This document shows positions 1 to 5,778 of a stretch of DNA of 5,778 bases, piece by piece (the stretch's first letter is position 1; each line of letters opens with the position of its first letter). The stretch comes from Cyclobacteriaceae bacterium. GTDB lineage: Bacteria > Bacteroidota > Bacteroidia > Cytophagales > Cyclobacteriaceae. The DNA lies in contig DAOVVI010000132.1 of NCBI GenBank assembly GCA_030637245.1, positions 1-5,778 on the forward strand, read 5' to 3'. Both the position numbers and the translations under genes were made by a program. The notes beneath the pieces are model-generated. The model ran no database searches. It saw nothing but the letters and a program-made list of their open reading frames with translations, and was not told the origin of the DNA.

Positions 1-1
1 G

Positions 2-556
2 CCTAAATTAATGGAATCGAAAAATTTTTACCATTTTAATATTAAACCCATCAACGGTGAAATAGGCAGGAATAAAGGTATGGCATTGTTTCCAAGGAGG
101 ATAAAAGGAAAATATGCCATGCTCTGCAGAATAGATGGAGTCAATAACTATATCTCTTTTTCAGATGAAATTAATATGTGGCGTAAAGCCAAACTCATTC
201 AGAAACCAAAATATCCATGGGAATTTGTTCAGATAGGAAACTGCGGATCACCCATTGAAACAAAAGAAGGATGGATTGTCTTAACACACGCAGTAGGGCA
301 AATGAGAGAGTATGTTTTGGGAGCCGGTTTATTTGACCTTGATAATCCTGAGAAAGAAATTGGAAGGTTAAAAACTCCATTAATGATGCCAAATGAAGCG
401 GAAAGAGAAGGATATGTGCCCAACGTAATATATACATGCGGGGCTATTGCCCATAATGGCATGCTAAGCATTCCATATGCCATGTCAGACTATGCTTCTG
501 CATTTGCAAGTGTGAATTTAGAGGAACTTTTACATGAATTAAAGAATCCAAAATAG
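2..556 (+). CDS. GH130 family beta-mannoside phosphorylase/mannosidase-like protein (C-terminal part; 5' end outside window)
   Basis: The reading frame is open to the left edge, so the Met codon at 11 is probably internal. Residues here are numbered from that Met (181 residues). GH130 enzymes are five-bladed beta-propellers that phosphorolyse or hydrolyse beta-mannosides. The fragment aligns by eye with the second GH130 gene at 1628-2560: NKGMALFPRR (21-30) matches its RNVVIFPEK, QIGNCGSPIET (74-84) matches KIGPGAPPIKT, LTHAV (91-95) matches IYHGV, and VPNVIYTCGA (136-145) matches VHNVVFTCGA. The catalytic Asp of the E-D-P-R motif would lie upstream, off the window. The sequence resembles the longer GH130 relatives of nearly 500 residues as I remember them, so roughly 300 residues may be missing. 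At candidate phosphate-site positions Arg40 and His93 are kept, but a Lys is replaced by Gln74 and a His by Asp42. Phosphorylase versus hydrolase is therefore open. The gene ends in tandem stops (TAGTAG, 554-559) and converges on the GT4 gene. Family assignment is firm; substrate is unknown. Confidence 0.88.
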   Translation, partial: PKLMESKNFYHFNIKPINGEIGRNKGMALFPRRIKGKYAMLCRIDGVNNYISFSDEINMWRKAKLIQKPKYPWEFVQIGNCGSPIETKEGWIVLTHAVGQMREYVLGAGLFDLDNPEKEIGRLKTPLMMPNEAEREGYVPNVIYTCGAIAHNGMLSIPYAMSDYASAFASVNLEELLHELKNPK

Positions 557-615
557 TAGCGGTTTTTATTTTAGAACTTCTTATTTAAATGCACTGACCA
601 ATCTATTTTAGACAT

Positions 616-1626
616 TTATATACTTAATATTTCTCTATAAACCTTTAAGTATCCCTCAATCATTTTTTGAATAGTGAACTTTGACACTGCCCACTCATAG
701 CAATCTCTTCGATTTAATTGGTTCACATCCTGCACAGCTACCACAGCCTCATCAATGCTTTTAACAATAAAGCCAGTTTTACTATGAAGGATTAATTCCG
801 GCATCGATCCTCTGTTAAATGCGATGACAGGTGTACCGCAAAACATAGCCTCCACCACACTTAATCCAAACGGTTCTTCAAAACTAATCGGATGTAATAG
901 CGCTATTGCTCCTCCTAAAAGTTTATTGCGCTCAGCCGGACCGGAATTACCTGTATAAATAATATCATCATTATTTATAAATGGTTTCACCTTATCGTCA
1001 AAATATTGCTGATCCTGAATTAAACCGGAAATAATAAGTTTTTTATGTGACTGTTTTGCTATCTGAATGGATTCATACGTGCCTTTTTCAGGATGAATCC
1101 TACCAAAATACAATAGATACTCATCAGGATTTTGTCTGAAGGTAAATGATTTGGCATCAATACCATTGTAAACAGTTGCCAGATAATCAAGCTCAGGGCT
1201 TCTGTCGGAATTGCTAATGGATACGTAAGAAGTGTTTTTATTATATTTTTTATAAACAGGTAAAATCTTTGGTGAAGAGAAACCATGAATAGTAGTCACT
1301 ATTGGCGTACTGATGAGTCGGGAATAACTTAATGGTAGAAAATCATAATTGTTGTGGATTAAATCAAATTTATCTGCCCGCTCCATCAAATGACTAATAT
1401 GAAGACTTTCCCATACTTTAGGGTCAAGTTCTGAATTTTCAGCGTATGCGTTTTCACATATATATTCTAGCTTACCCTTTGTGATAGAATCACCTGTGGC
1501 GAATAAAGTCACATCTATTCCTTTTTCAACGAGTCCTTCAGCAATATTAGAAGCTACTTGCTCCCAAGGACCATATTTTCTGGGAGGAGTCCTCCATGCA
1601 ATAGGAGCCAATATCGCCACTTTCAT
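616..1626 (-). CDS. GT4 family glycosyltransferase (canonical GT-B, 336 aa), last gene of the operon
   Basis: This is a cytoplasmic, retaining GT-B glycosyltransferase that moves a sugar from a nucleotide donor to an unidentified acceptor. The N-terminal Rossmann half begins MKVAILAPIAWRTPPRKYGP and includes the P-P-R-K-Y-G-P-W-E loop (14-22), LIHNNYDF (89-96) and TTIHGF (111-116). The C-terminal donor-binding half shows VYNGID (152-157), YFGRIHPEKG (173-182, with the Arg176/Lys181 pair expected to contact the donor phosphates) and the E-x7-E motif in EEPFGLSVVEAM (250-261, Glu251 and Glu259). NRGSMPEL (271-278) follows. There is no signal peptide or membrane segment. I chose the Met at 1626 because the family core begins there; an in-frame Met at 1674 would add 16 unrelated residues and overlap the upstream GH130 gene. 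With this start the gap to the GH130 stop codon is one base (1627). No Shine-Dalgarno sequence is visible, which is normal for Bacteroidota and fits translational coupling. The GH130 neighbour suggests a mannose-containing product, but donor and acceptor cannot be read from sequence. Confidence 0.93.
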   Translation of the reverse strand: MKVAILAPIAWRTPPRKYGPWEQVASNIAEGLVEKGIDVTLFATGDSITKGKLEYICENAYAENSELDPKVWESLHISHLMERADKFDLIHNNYDFLPLSYSRLISTPIVTTIHGFSSPKILPVYKKYNKNTSYVSISNSDRSPELDYLATVYNGIDAKSFTFRQNPDEYLLYFGRIHPEKGTYESIQIAKQSHKKLIISGLIQDQQYFDDKVKPFINNDDIIYTGNSGPAERNKLLGGAIALLHPISFEEPFGLSVVEAMFCGTPVIAFNRGSMPELILHSKTGFIVKSIDEAVVAVQDVNQLNRRDCYEWAVSKFTIQKMIEGYLKVYREILSI

Positions 1627-1627
1627 T

Positions 1628-2560
1628 CTATAATGGTTTTCGTGAATTTTTAAAACAATGGTCAACAAGGTCATCTAATCTTGCTGTTCCAACACACATT
1701 ACTTTATCCGCTCCTCCCCAATAAATTTTAACACTGCCGTCATCTTCTGGTACAGCTCCACAGGTAAATACTACATTATGGACATATCCGGTTATTTCAT
1801 ATATTTCTTCAGGTTGCAAGATCCACTCATCACCAACAGCTACTATTTTTGAGGGGTCATCTAGATCATGCAATGCTACTCCCAATCTATAAACACTACC
1901 ATCCATTGTTGGGAAAACGCCATGATAGATGTTTAGCCAACCTCGTTTGGTTTTGATAGGTGGCGCTCCGGGGCCTATTTTCATTTCGTCCCAGTGATAT
2001 TGAACAGGATTCATTATTAATTTAGATTCTCCCCAATAGATTAAATCAGGAGAATAGGAAATCCAGATTGCCCATGGAGATATTTCAGAATGTGGGCGAT
2101 CAAGTCTTGCATACAAGCCATTAAATTTTTCTGGGAATATGACCACATTGCGGTAATCAGCTTCTGTAATAAGAGAAACCCTTTCAATGGTTTTGAAATC
2201 TTTCGTTTTTGCAAGGCCTATGCGTACCCCATGCCTGGAATAGGCGCTATACGTGATGAGAAATTCACCTTCAAGGTAAATTATACGTGGATCCTCAACT
2301 CCATATTCTTCATATTCTTTAAATATCCCTTCTGTGGCAGTAACCATGAATGGTTCATCATTAACATTAAAATGATAGCCATCGTTACTTTCAGCCAGCC
2401 CCAATATACTCCTTCCGTTCAGCTTATGAGACCTGAAAACCATCATATATTTATTTTCAAACTTTACAACTGCGGCATTATGAACAGTTGCAACAGGGTA
2501 AGGAACGTCCTCTTTGGTAAGAATCGGATTATTTTTATATCTTTTTATTAGCTGATCCAT
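1628..2560 (-). CDS. GH130 family beta-mannoside phosphorylase-like enzyme (310 aa, complete)
   Basis: This enzyme is predicted to cleave beta-linked mannosides with inorganic phosphate, giving alpha-mannose-1-phosphate, or to run in reverse as a synthase. Its 310 residues match the compact single-domain GH130 five-bladed propeller. Visible motifs are YKNNPIL (8-14), VHNAAV (26-31), GVEDPRI (87-93, with Asp90 the expected general acid), NVVIFPE (138-144), DRPHS (154-158), KIGPGAPPIKT (194-204), IYHGV (211-215), LGVALHDLDDPS (226-237), VVFTCGA (263-269) and the closing YWGGADKVMCVGTA stretch (280-293). Basic residues Arg155, Lys194 and His213 sit where phosphorylases of this family coordinate phosphate, so I favour phosphorylase over hydrolase. 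There is no signal peptide, consistent with a cytoplasmic enzyme. The ATG shares one base with the stop codon of the upstream 747-residue gene (TAATG), and the downstream GT4 starts one base after this stop. Linkage (beta-1,2 or beta-1,4) and acceptor are undetermined. Older databases sometimes label such proteins pesticidal Cry6Aa-like, which is a misannotation. Confidence 0.93.
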   Translation of the reverse strand: MDQLIKRYKNNPILTKEDVPYPVATVHNAAVVKFENKYMMVFRSHKLNGRSILGLAESNDGYHFNVNDEPFMVTATEGIFKEYEEYGVEDPRIIYLEGEFLITYSAYSRHGVRIGLAKTKDFKTIERVSLITEADYRNVVIFPEKFNGLYARLDRPHSEISPWAIWISYSPDLIYWGESKLIMNPVQYHWDEMKIGPGAPPIKTKRGWLNIYHGVFPTMDGSVYRLGVALHDLDDPSKIVAVGDEWILQPEEIYEITGYVHNVVFTCGAVPEDDGSVKIYWGGADKVMCVGTARLDDLVDHCFKNSRKPL

Positions 2561-4803
2561 TAATCTATTTTATCAAATTCTTCAAAAGCCTCCAAAACTG
2601 TTAAATGCGATATCAAATACGCCAAAGAACTTTCTGCTCCCTGGTTACGATTTACGCCATTTCTTTCAAGTCCGTCGCAACATCCCTTAGTTTCAAAATC
2701 ATATAATTTCATTCTAAGATCATTTTCACCAAGAAACCACATAAACGAGGTGAATAAGTTATTCAGATAATCTTTTTCCTTTTTTAAATGAAAGGCTTGA
2801 TGATACATTAAAATCATTGCCATTGCATCTATAGGTTGTTGGTCAAAAACAGACCTTTCCTCACCCTTTTTATACCATTTCTCATTACCAATAATTGATA
2901 AATAACCATCTTTAAGTGTTACCTCTGTTAAGAAATTCATGGTTTCTAAGGCAATCTCTATTATTTTGTTATCATTAAGTATTTCTCCTGAATGTAAAAG
3001 CGCTAGTGGCAACATGCCATTATCATAAGTTAGTATTGGTTCAAACCACTTCCACTGGGGAGAGCTATTTTCCTCATAGTGGCTGACTAATTTATTTGTG
3101 AGATTTCTTAATGTTTCAGTCATCGATTCATCAGAAGGATTACTACTAAGATAATAGCTGATACCAACTATGGTTTTCGCTATACTTCGTATAGATTTTA
3201 GTTTTTCAAAATTTACTGTCGCTTTAAAAAATATTGAAATACCGGTTTGGTAGTACGAATCATTTGGGGCATGATTAAGCAGGTATCCAAGCGCCCAAAT
3301 CGTCCTTCCAAAAGAATCCTCGGAACCAATCTCATCAAGGAAGTTACGGTTGAAACTGAGAAAATTTCTAAATGTGCCGTCTCCGTTTTGCATATAGTGG
3401 ATATAGCTTAAATAAATGGGTGATAAATCTAAGGCCGAGGCATCCTTTTTTTGCTTATATGCCATCAACACCATGAGCAAAGCGCGGGCGTTGTCATCCA
3501 AACAGTACCCCTCTTTCAAATTTGGAATACCAAATTTTGCATGCTGGATGATCCCAGTATCGTCAGTTAATCTTTTAATGTGAACGAGTGAAAATGGAGG
3601 CAGAATGGTTGGGTCAATAATAGTCTCTTTTTTTATGAGTACCTTTGGGCTGTCTCTAAGGATGTTTTCAGCAAGATTAATGTATTTTTCACCCATTTTA
3701 GGCCATGTTATTTTTCGACCATAGTCATATGCTTTCTTTCTAAGCTCTTTCAATTCTTCCGGTTTATCCAGCAATTCCATAAGAATTGTTGAGAGCTCTT
3801 CGGTACCATTAAAATCAAATAGCCTACCTCTACCTTCTGCCAATAATTCTGACGCATGCCAGTATGGTGTAGATATAACTGCAGAACCGGTGCCAACTGC
3901 ATAGGAAAGTGTGCCGCTGGTAATCTGGGCTTCATTAAGGTAGGGCGTGACATAAATATCAGATGCTGATAAGTATTTAAACAATCCTTTTTGGTCAATA
4001 AACTTATTGAGAAAAAAAACATTGTTGCCAAGCTTAAGATTTTTAGCTAAATGTTGAAGATAAATCCGGTATTCTTCACCAGAATGTCTGAGAACATTTG
4101 GATGAGTTTTCCCCAAAACCATATATAAAACATCAGGATGTTTTTCAACAACATTTGGCAAGGCTTTTATAACTGTTTCTATTCCTTTATTTCGGCTAAT
4201 AAATCCAAAGGTGAGTATGACCTTTCTATTTGCGATTTTAAATTCCTGCTTCGAGCGAGCCATGTCGAAATTAAGATCAGGAACACCGTGTTCTATAAAA
4301 ACTATTTTATCTTTTGGCACACCATATATATCAGTAAGAAATTCTATGGCTTTATGACTCATCACAACGATCTTACTGGCCATTTTGCAAATTTCCTGCA
4401 ACACCGCTTTTTCATTGTAGGATGGACTTTTAAGAATTGTGTGAAGGGTTACAATGAGCGGAATTTCTAGCCTGTGAAGCAACGAAAGAATATATACGCC
4501 GTTTTTCCCACCAAATATTCCAAATTCGTGCTCAAGAACACAAAGGTCTGCGCCGTCCAGATTGATGAATTTAATTGCCTTTATATAATCTCGTTGGTGT
4601 TCTTGTCTGATTGTTAATTTTACTTCTTCCGGATAGTCATAGGTTTGTTCATGATCATCCATAGCTACAACAATGCCTTCAACTAAACCCCGCTTTGCAT
4701 CATTATCACTAACCATTGATTCGCGCAAATTTCTTGTAAAAGTGCCAATACCGCATTCACGAGGGGGATAGGTTCCTATATAGACAAGTTTCATGTTTTC
4801 CAT
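2560..4803 (-). CDS. Two-domain protein: N-terminal GT4-type glycosyltransferase and C-terminal helical (alpha/alpha-toroid-like) domain, 747 aa
   Basis: This is the first gene of the minus-strand operon. Residues 1-385 form a GT-B glycosyltransferase: MKLVYIGTYPPRECGIGTFT (4-23) is the glycine-rich N-terminal loop, EHEFGIFGG (91-99) and VTLHT (118-122) follow, EHGVP (171-175) is near the domain crossover, and TFGFISRNKGIETV (198-211) carries the Arg204/Lys206 donor-phosphate site. NEAQITSGTLSYAVG (290-304) and AVISTPYWHASELL (308-321) occupy the usual E-x7-E region, but the second Glu is not evident. Residues 400-747 are predicted mostly helical, with recurrent aromatic and acidic motifs: GYCLDDNARALL (432-443), EDSFGRTIWALGYLL (495-509), YDNGMLPLALL (593-603), FDQQPIDAMAMI (653-664) and GAESSLAYLISHL (722-734). 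This pattern recalls six-hairpin (alpha/alpha) glycosidase-like toroids, but I do not recognise a named family. No signal peptide or membrane helix is seen. The start is Met1 at 4803 or Met4 at 4794; the family core begins at Met4, and neither has a Shine-Dalgarno site. The GT assignment is strong; C-domain activity is unknown. Confidence 0.88.
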   Translation of the reverse strand: MENMKLVYIGTYPPRECGIGTFTRNLRESMVSDNDAKRGLVEGIVVAMDDHEQTYDYPEEVKLTIRQEHQRDYIKAIKFINLDGADLCVLEHEFGIFGGKNGVYILSLLHRLEIPLIVTLHTILKSPSYNEKAVLQEICKMASKIVVMSHKAIEFLTDIYGVPKDKIVFIEHGVPDLNFDMARSKQEFKIANRKVILTFGFISRNKGIETVIKALPNVVEKHPDVLYMVLGKTHPNVLRHSGEEYRIYLQHLAKNLKLGNNVFFLNKFIDQKGLFKYLSASDIYVTPYLNEAQITSGTLSYAVGTGSAVISTPYWHASELLAEGRGRLFDFNGTEELSTILMELLDKPEELKELRKKAYDYGRKITWPKMGEKYINLAENILRDSPKVLIKKETIIDPTILPPFSLVHIKRLTDDTGIIQHAKFGIPNLKEGYCLDDNARALLMVLMAYKQKKDASALDLSPIYLSYIHYMQNGDGTFRNFLSFNRNFLDEIGSEDSFGRTIWALGYLLNHAPNDSYYQTGISIFFKATVNFEKLKSIRSIAKTIVGISYYLSSNPSDESMTETLRNLTNKLVSHYEENSSPQWKWFEPILTYDNGMLPLALLHSGEILNDNKIIEIALETMNFLTEVTLKDGYLSIIGNEKWYKKGEERSVFDQQPIDAMAMILMYHQAFHLKKEKDYLNNLFTSFMWFLGENDLRMKLYDFETKGCCDGLERNGVNRNQGAESSLAYLISHLTVLEAFEEFDKID

Positions 4804-4838
4804 ATTTTAGTTGCAAGTAATGTAAGAAGATTAATGTT

Positions 4839-4856
4839 ATTTTTATATATAAAAAT
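4839..4856. repeat. Perfect 18-bp AT palindrome in the divergent intergenic region
   Basis: The sequence reads identically on both strands (ATTTTTATATATAAAAAT). It lies 36 bp upstream of the Met1 codon of the 747-residue gene, within the probable leader of the operon. It could be a DNA-binding site, a weak AT hairpin in the transcript, or simply a product of the very AT-rich context. No second copy was noticed in the window. A regulatory role is only a guess. Confidence 0.35.
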
Positions 4857-4911
4857 TCATTATTTTTCTATCATCTCTTTTTCTTAAAATAGGATTAGAA
4901 ATACTACTTCA

Positions 4912-4941
4912 TGTGAAATCAAAATTACTTTTATAACTTTG
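4912..4941 (+). promoter_or_regulatory. Candidate Bacteroidota promoter for the GH20 gene
   Basis: TAACTTTG at 4934-4941 matches the Bacteroidota primary sigma factor -7 consensus TAnnTTTG at every fixed position. The upstream element is poor: TGTG at 4912-4915 with an 18-bp spacer is the nearest resemblance to the TTTG -33 box. Transcription would start near 4948 and leave a leader of roughly 20-25 nt before the ATG at 4971, a sensible distance. Chance matches occur in AT-rich DNA, so this is moderate evidence. Confidence 0.5.
4920..4927 (-). promoter_or_regulatory. Weak candidate -7 box for the leftward GT4/GH130/GT4 operon
   Basis: On the minus strand this reads TAATTTTG, matching TAnnTTTG. 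It lies inside the upstream half of the rightward promoter candidate, so the two would be divergent and overlapping. No convincing -33 TTTG is seen at the expected distance, and the implied leader is about 110 nt, which is long. It is the only consensus match I found upstream of the operon; the true promoter may be elsewhere in 4804-4970. Confidence 0.25.
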
Positions 4942-4970
4942 GATTATGATAATTTAAAAAATAAGTCAAT

Positions 4971-5778
4971 ATGAAAACAATGATTTTTAAGCTTAATTCA
5001 ATACTACTTTTATCATTTGTATTGTGTTCCTGTACATCCAGAACTCCAAAGGATCTCCTGAAAGAATCGATTATTCCTAAACCGGGAACTGTTACTGCAA
5101 CAAACAGTTCTTTTATCCTTTCTGAGAAATCAGTGATTTATTTCCAGCAATCTTCAGAAGAACTAAAATTAATTGGTCAGTATTTGGCTAAAATTTTAAA
5201 TCCATCTACGGGTTTTGGTATTCCACTTCAAGCTACGGATCAAACAGCAGGCAAGGGAAATATTTATTTGATGCTTTCGGAAAACAATGCTGAACTTGGG
5301 AATGAAGGATATGAATTAACCATCAGCGAAGATCAGGTAACCATTAGCGCACAAAATCCAGAAGGAGTTTTTCGTGGCGTTCAAACATTCCGCCAGCTTC
5401 TGCCGGCAAAGATCGAATCCTCATCTACCCGGGAAGGTCCTTGGGAAATTGCAACAGGTACAATTATTGATAAACCAAGTTATGCCTACCGGGGAGCTAT
5501 GCTGGATGTAGCCAGGCATTTTTTCAAAGTGGGAGACGTGAAGCGTTATATAGATTTGTTGGCAGCTTACAAATTGAACACCTTACATTTGCATCTTTCA
5601 GACGATCAGGGCTGGCGTATTGAAATCAAATCCTGGCCCAACCTGACAGCTCATGGAGGAAGTACACAGGTAGGTGGCGGCAAAGGAGGTTTCTACACCC
5701 AGGAACAATATAGAGATATTGTTAACTATGCAAAAGAGCGATACATTACTATTGTTCCGGAAATAGATATGCCGGGAC
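4971..5778 (+). CDS. Beta-N-acetylhexosaminidase, GH20 family, predicted lipoprotein (N-terminal 269 aa; 3' end outside window)
   Basis: GH20 enzymes release terminal N-acetylglucosamine or N-acetylgalactosamine from glycans, chitooligosaccharides or glycoconjugates by substrate-assisted catalysis. Residues 1-21 form a lipoprotein signal: Lys2 and Lys7, a hydrophobic stretch ILLLSFVL, then LCSC with Cys21 the likely lipidated residue. The following residues show no clear acidic surface-export signal, so periplasmic versus surface location is open. Residues about 30-150 fit the non-catalytic GH20b domain, ending in GYELTI (113-118) and GVFRGVQTFRQLLP (132-145). The catalytic barrel opens with YRGAMLDVARHF (173-184, Arg174 the expected substrate contact), then LHLHLSDDQGWRIEI (205-219), and the window ends in the family motif PEIDMPG (263-269). 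The catalytic Asp-Glu pair lies beyond the right edge. The ATG at 4971 is chosen because it gives the complete signal peptide; no Shine-Dalgarno sequence precedes it. It is divergent from the GT4/GH130 operon, so a shared function is uncertain. Confidence 0.95.
   Translation, partial: MKTMIFKLNSILLLSFVLCSCTSRTPKDLLKESIIPKPGTVTATNSSFILSEKSVIYFQQSSEELKLIGQYLAKILNPSTGFGIPLQATDQTAGKGNIYLMLSENNAELGNEGYELTISEDQVTISAQNPEGVFRGVQTFRQLLPAKIESSSTREGPWEIATGTIIDKPSYAYRGAMLDVARHFFKVGDVKRYIDLLAAYKLNTLHLHLSDDQGWRIEIKSWPNLTAHGGSTQVGGGKGGFYTQEQYRDIVNYAKERYITIVPEIDMPG

Noticed and set aside
195..483. Two minus-strand open frames opposite the partial GH130.
   Set aside because: Neither resembles a protein family, and the plus frame has strong GH130 motifs throughout.
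2..556. Reading the first gene as a complete 181-residue protein or a truncated pseudogene.
   Set aside because: The frame is open to the window edge and homology begins immediately mid-domain, so the truncation is from the window boundary.
557..615. Search for a bidirectional terminator between the convergent GH130 and GT4 genes.
   Set aside because: The 59 bp are AT-rich with T runs, but I could not find a stable GC hairpin followed by a T tract on either strand.
1627..1674. An upstream in-frame Met at 1674 that would extend the small GT4 by 16 residues.
   Set aside because: The extension overlaps the GH130 coding region and does not look like a GT-B N terminus; the family core starts exactly at the Met at 1626.
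2090..2551. Open frame on the plus strand, antisense to the GH130 gene.
   Set aside because: Its product is a low-complexity Phe/Ile/Cys-rich string without family resemblance, lying opposite a well-supported gene.
600..2574. An 11-base repeat AATCTATTTTA near 600 and near 2562.
   Set aside because: It is short, AT-rich and partly within coding sequence at the second site; two copies are compatible with chance.
4138..4470. Open frame on the plus strand, antisense to the fused GT gene.
   Set aside because: It is rich in Phe, Asn and Tyr with no recognisable motif; the minus-strand frame carries clear GT motifs across the same bases.

Overview
The window looks like a chromosomal segment of a Bacteroidota bacterium, possibly Sphingobacteriales or Cytophagales; the finer placement is a guess. 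The reasons are AT-rich DNA, start codons without Shine-Dalgarno sequences, a match to the Bacteroidota TAnnTTTG -7 promoter motif, and a lipoprotein-type GH20 hexosaminidase. No RNA genes, mobile elements, CRISPR arrays or transporters are visible. The window is almost entirely a carbohydrate-enzyme locus.

Layout, left to right. (1) Positions 2-556 (+) hold the C-terminal end of a GH130 mannoside phosphorylase/mannosidase-like protein that starts outside the window. (2) A 59-bp convergent gap follows. (3) A tight three-gene operon runs on the minus strand from 4803 down to 616. In transcription order it encodes a 747-residue protein with an N-terminal GT4-type glycosyltransferase and a C-terminal helical, toroid-like domain; a compact 310-residue GH130 enzyme; and a 336-residue canonical GT4 glycosyltransferase. 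The junctions are a 1-base TAATG overlap and a 1-base gap, so the genes are almost certainly co-transcribed and probably translationally coupled. (4) A 167-bp divergent AT-rich intergenic region carries a plausible promoter for the rightward gene, a weaker candidate for the leftward operon, and a perfect 18-bp AT palindrome. (5) From 4971 (+) runs the N-terminal 269 residues of a GH20 beta-N-acetylhexosaminidase lipoprotein, cut by the right edge.

How the genes may work together (inference). Two glycosyltransferases and two GH130 proteins, none with a visible export signal, suggest cytoplasmic synthesis or remodelling of a mannose-containing oligo- or polysaccharide. GT4 enzymes are retaining and normally make alpha linkages from alpha-linked sugar nucleotides, whereas characterised GH130 enzymes act on beta-mannosides. 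The GH130 enzymes are therefore unlikely simply to undo the GT4 reactions. They may add or trim beta-mannosyl units through mannose-1-phosphate while the GT4 enzymes add other sugars. The GH20 lipoprotein acts outside the cytoplasm and may be a functionally separate neighbour. The operon and its fused GT4/helical-domain protein are the most interesting items here.
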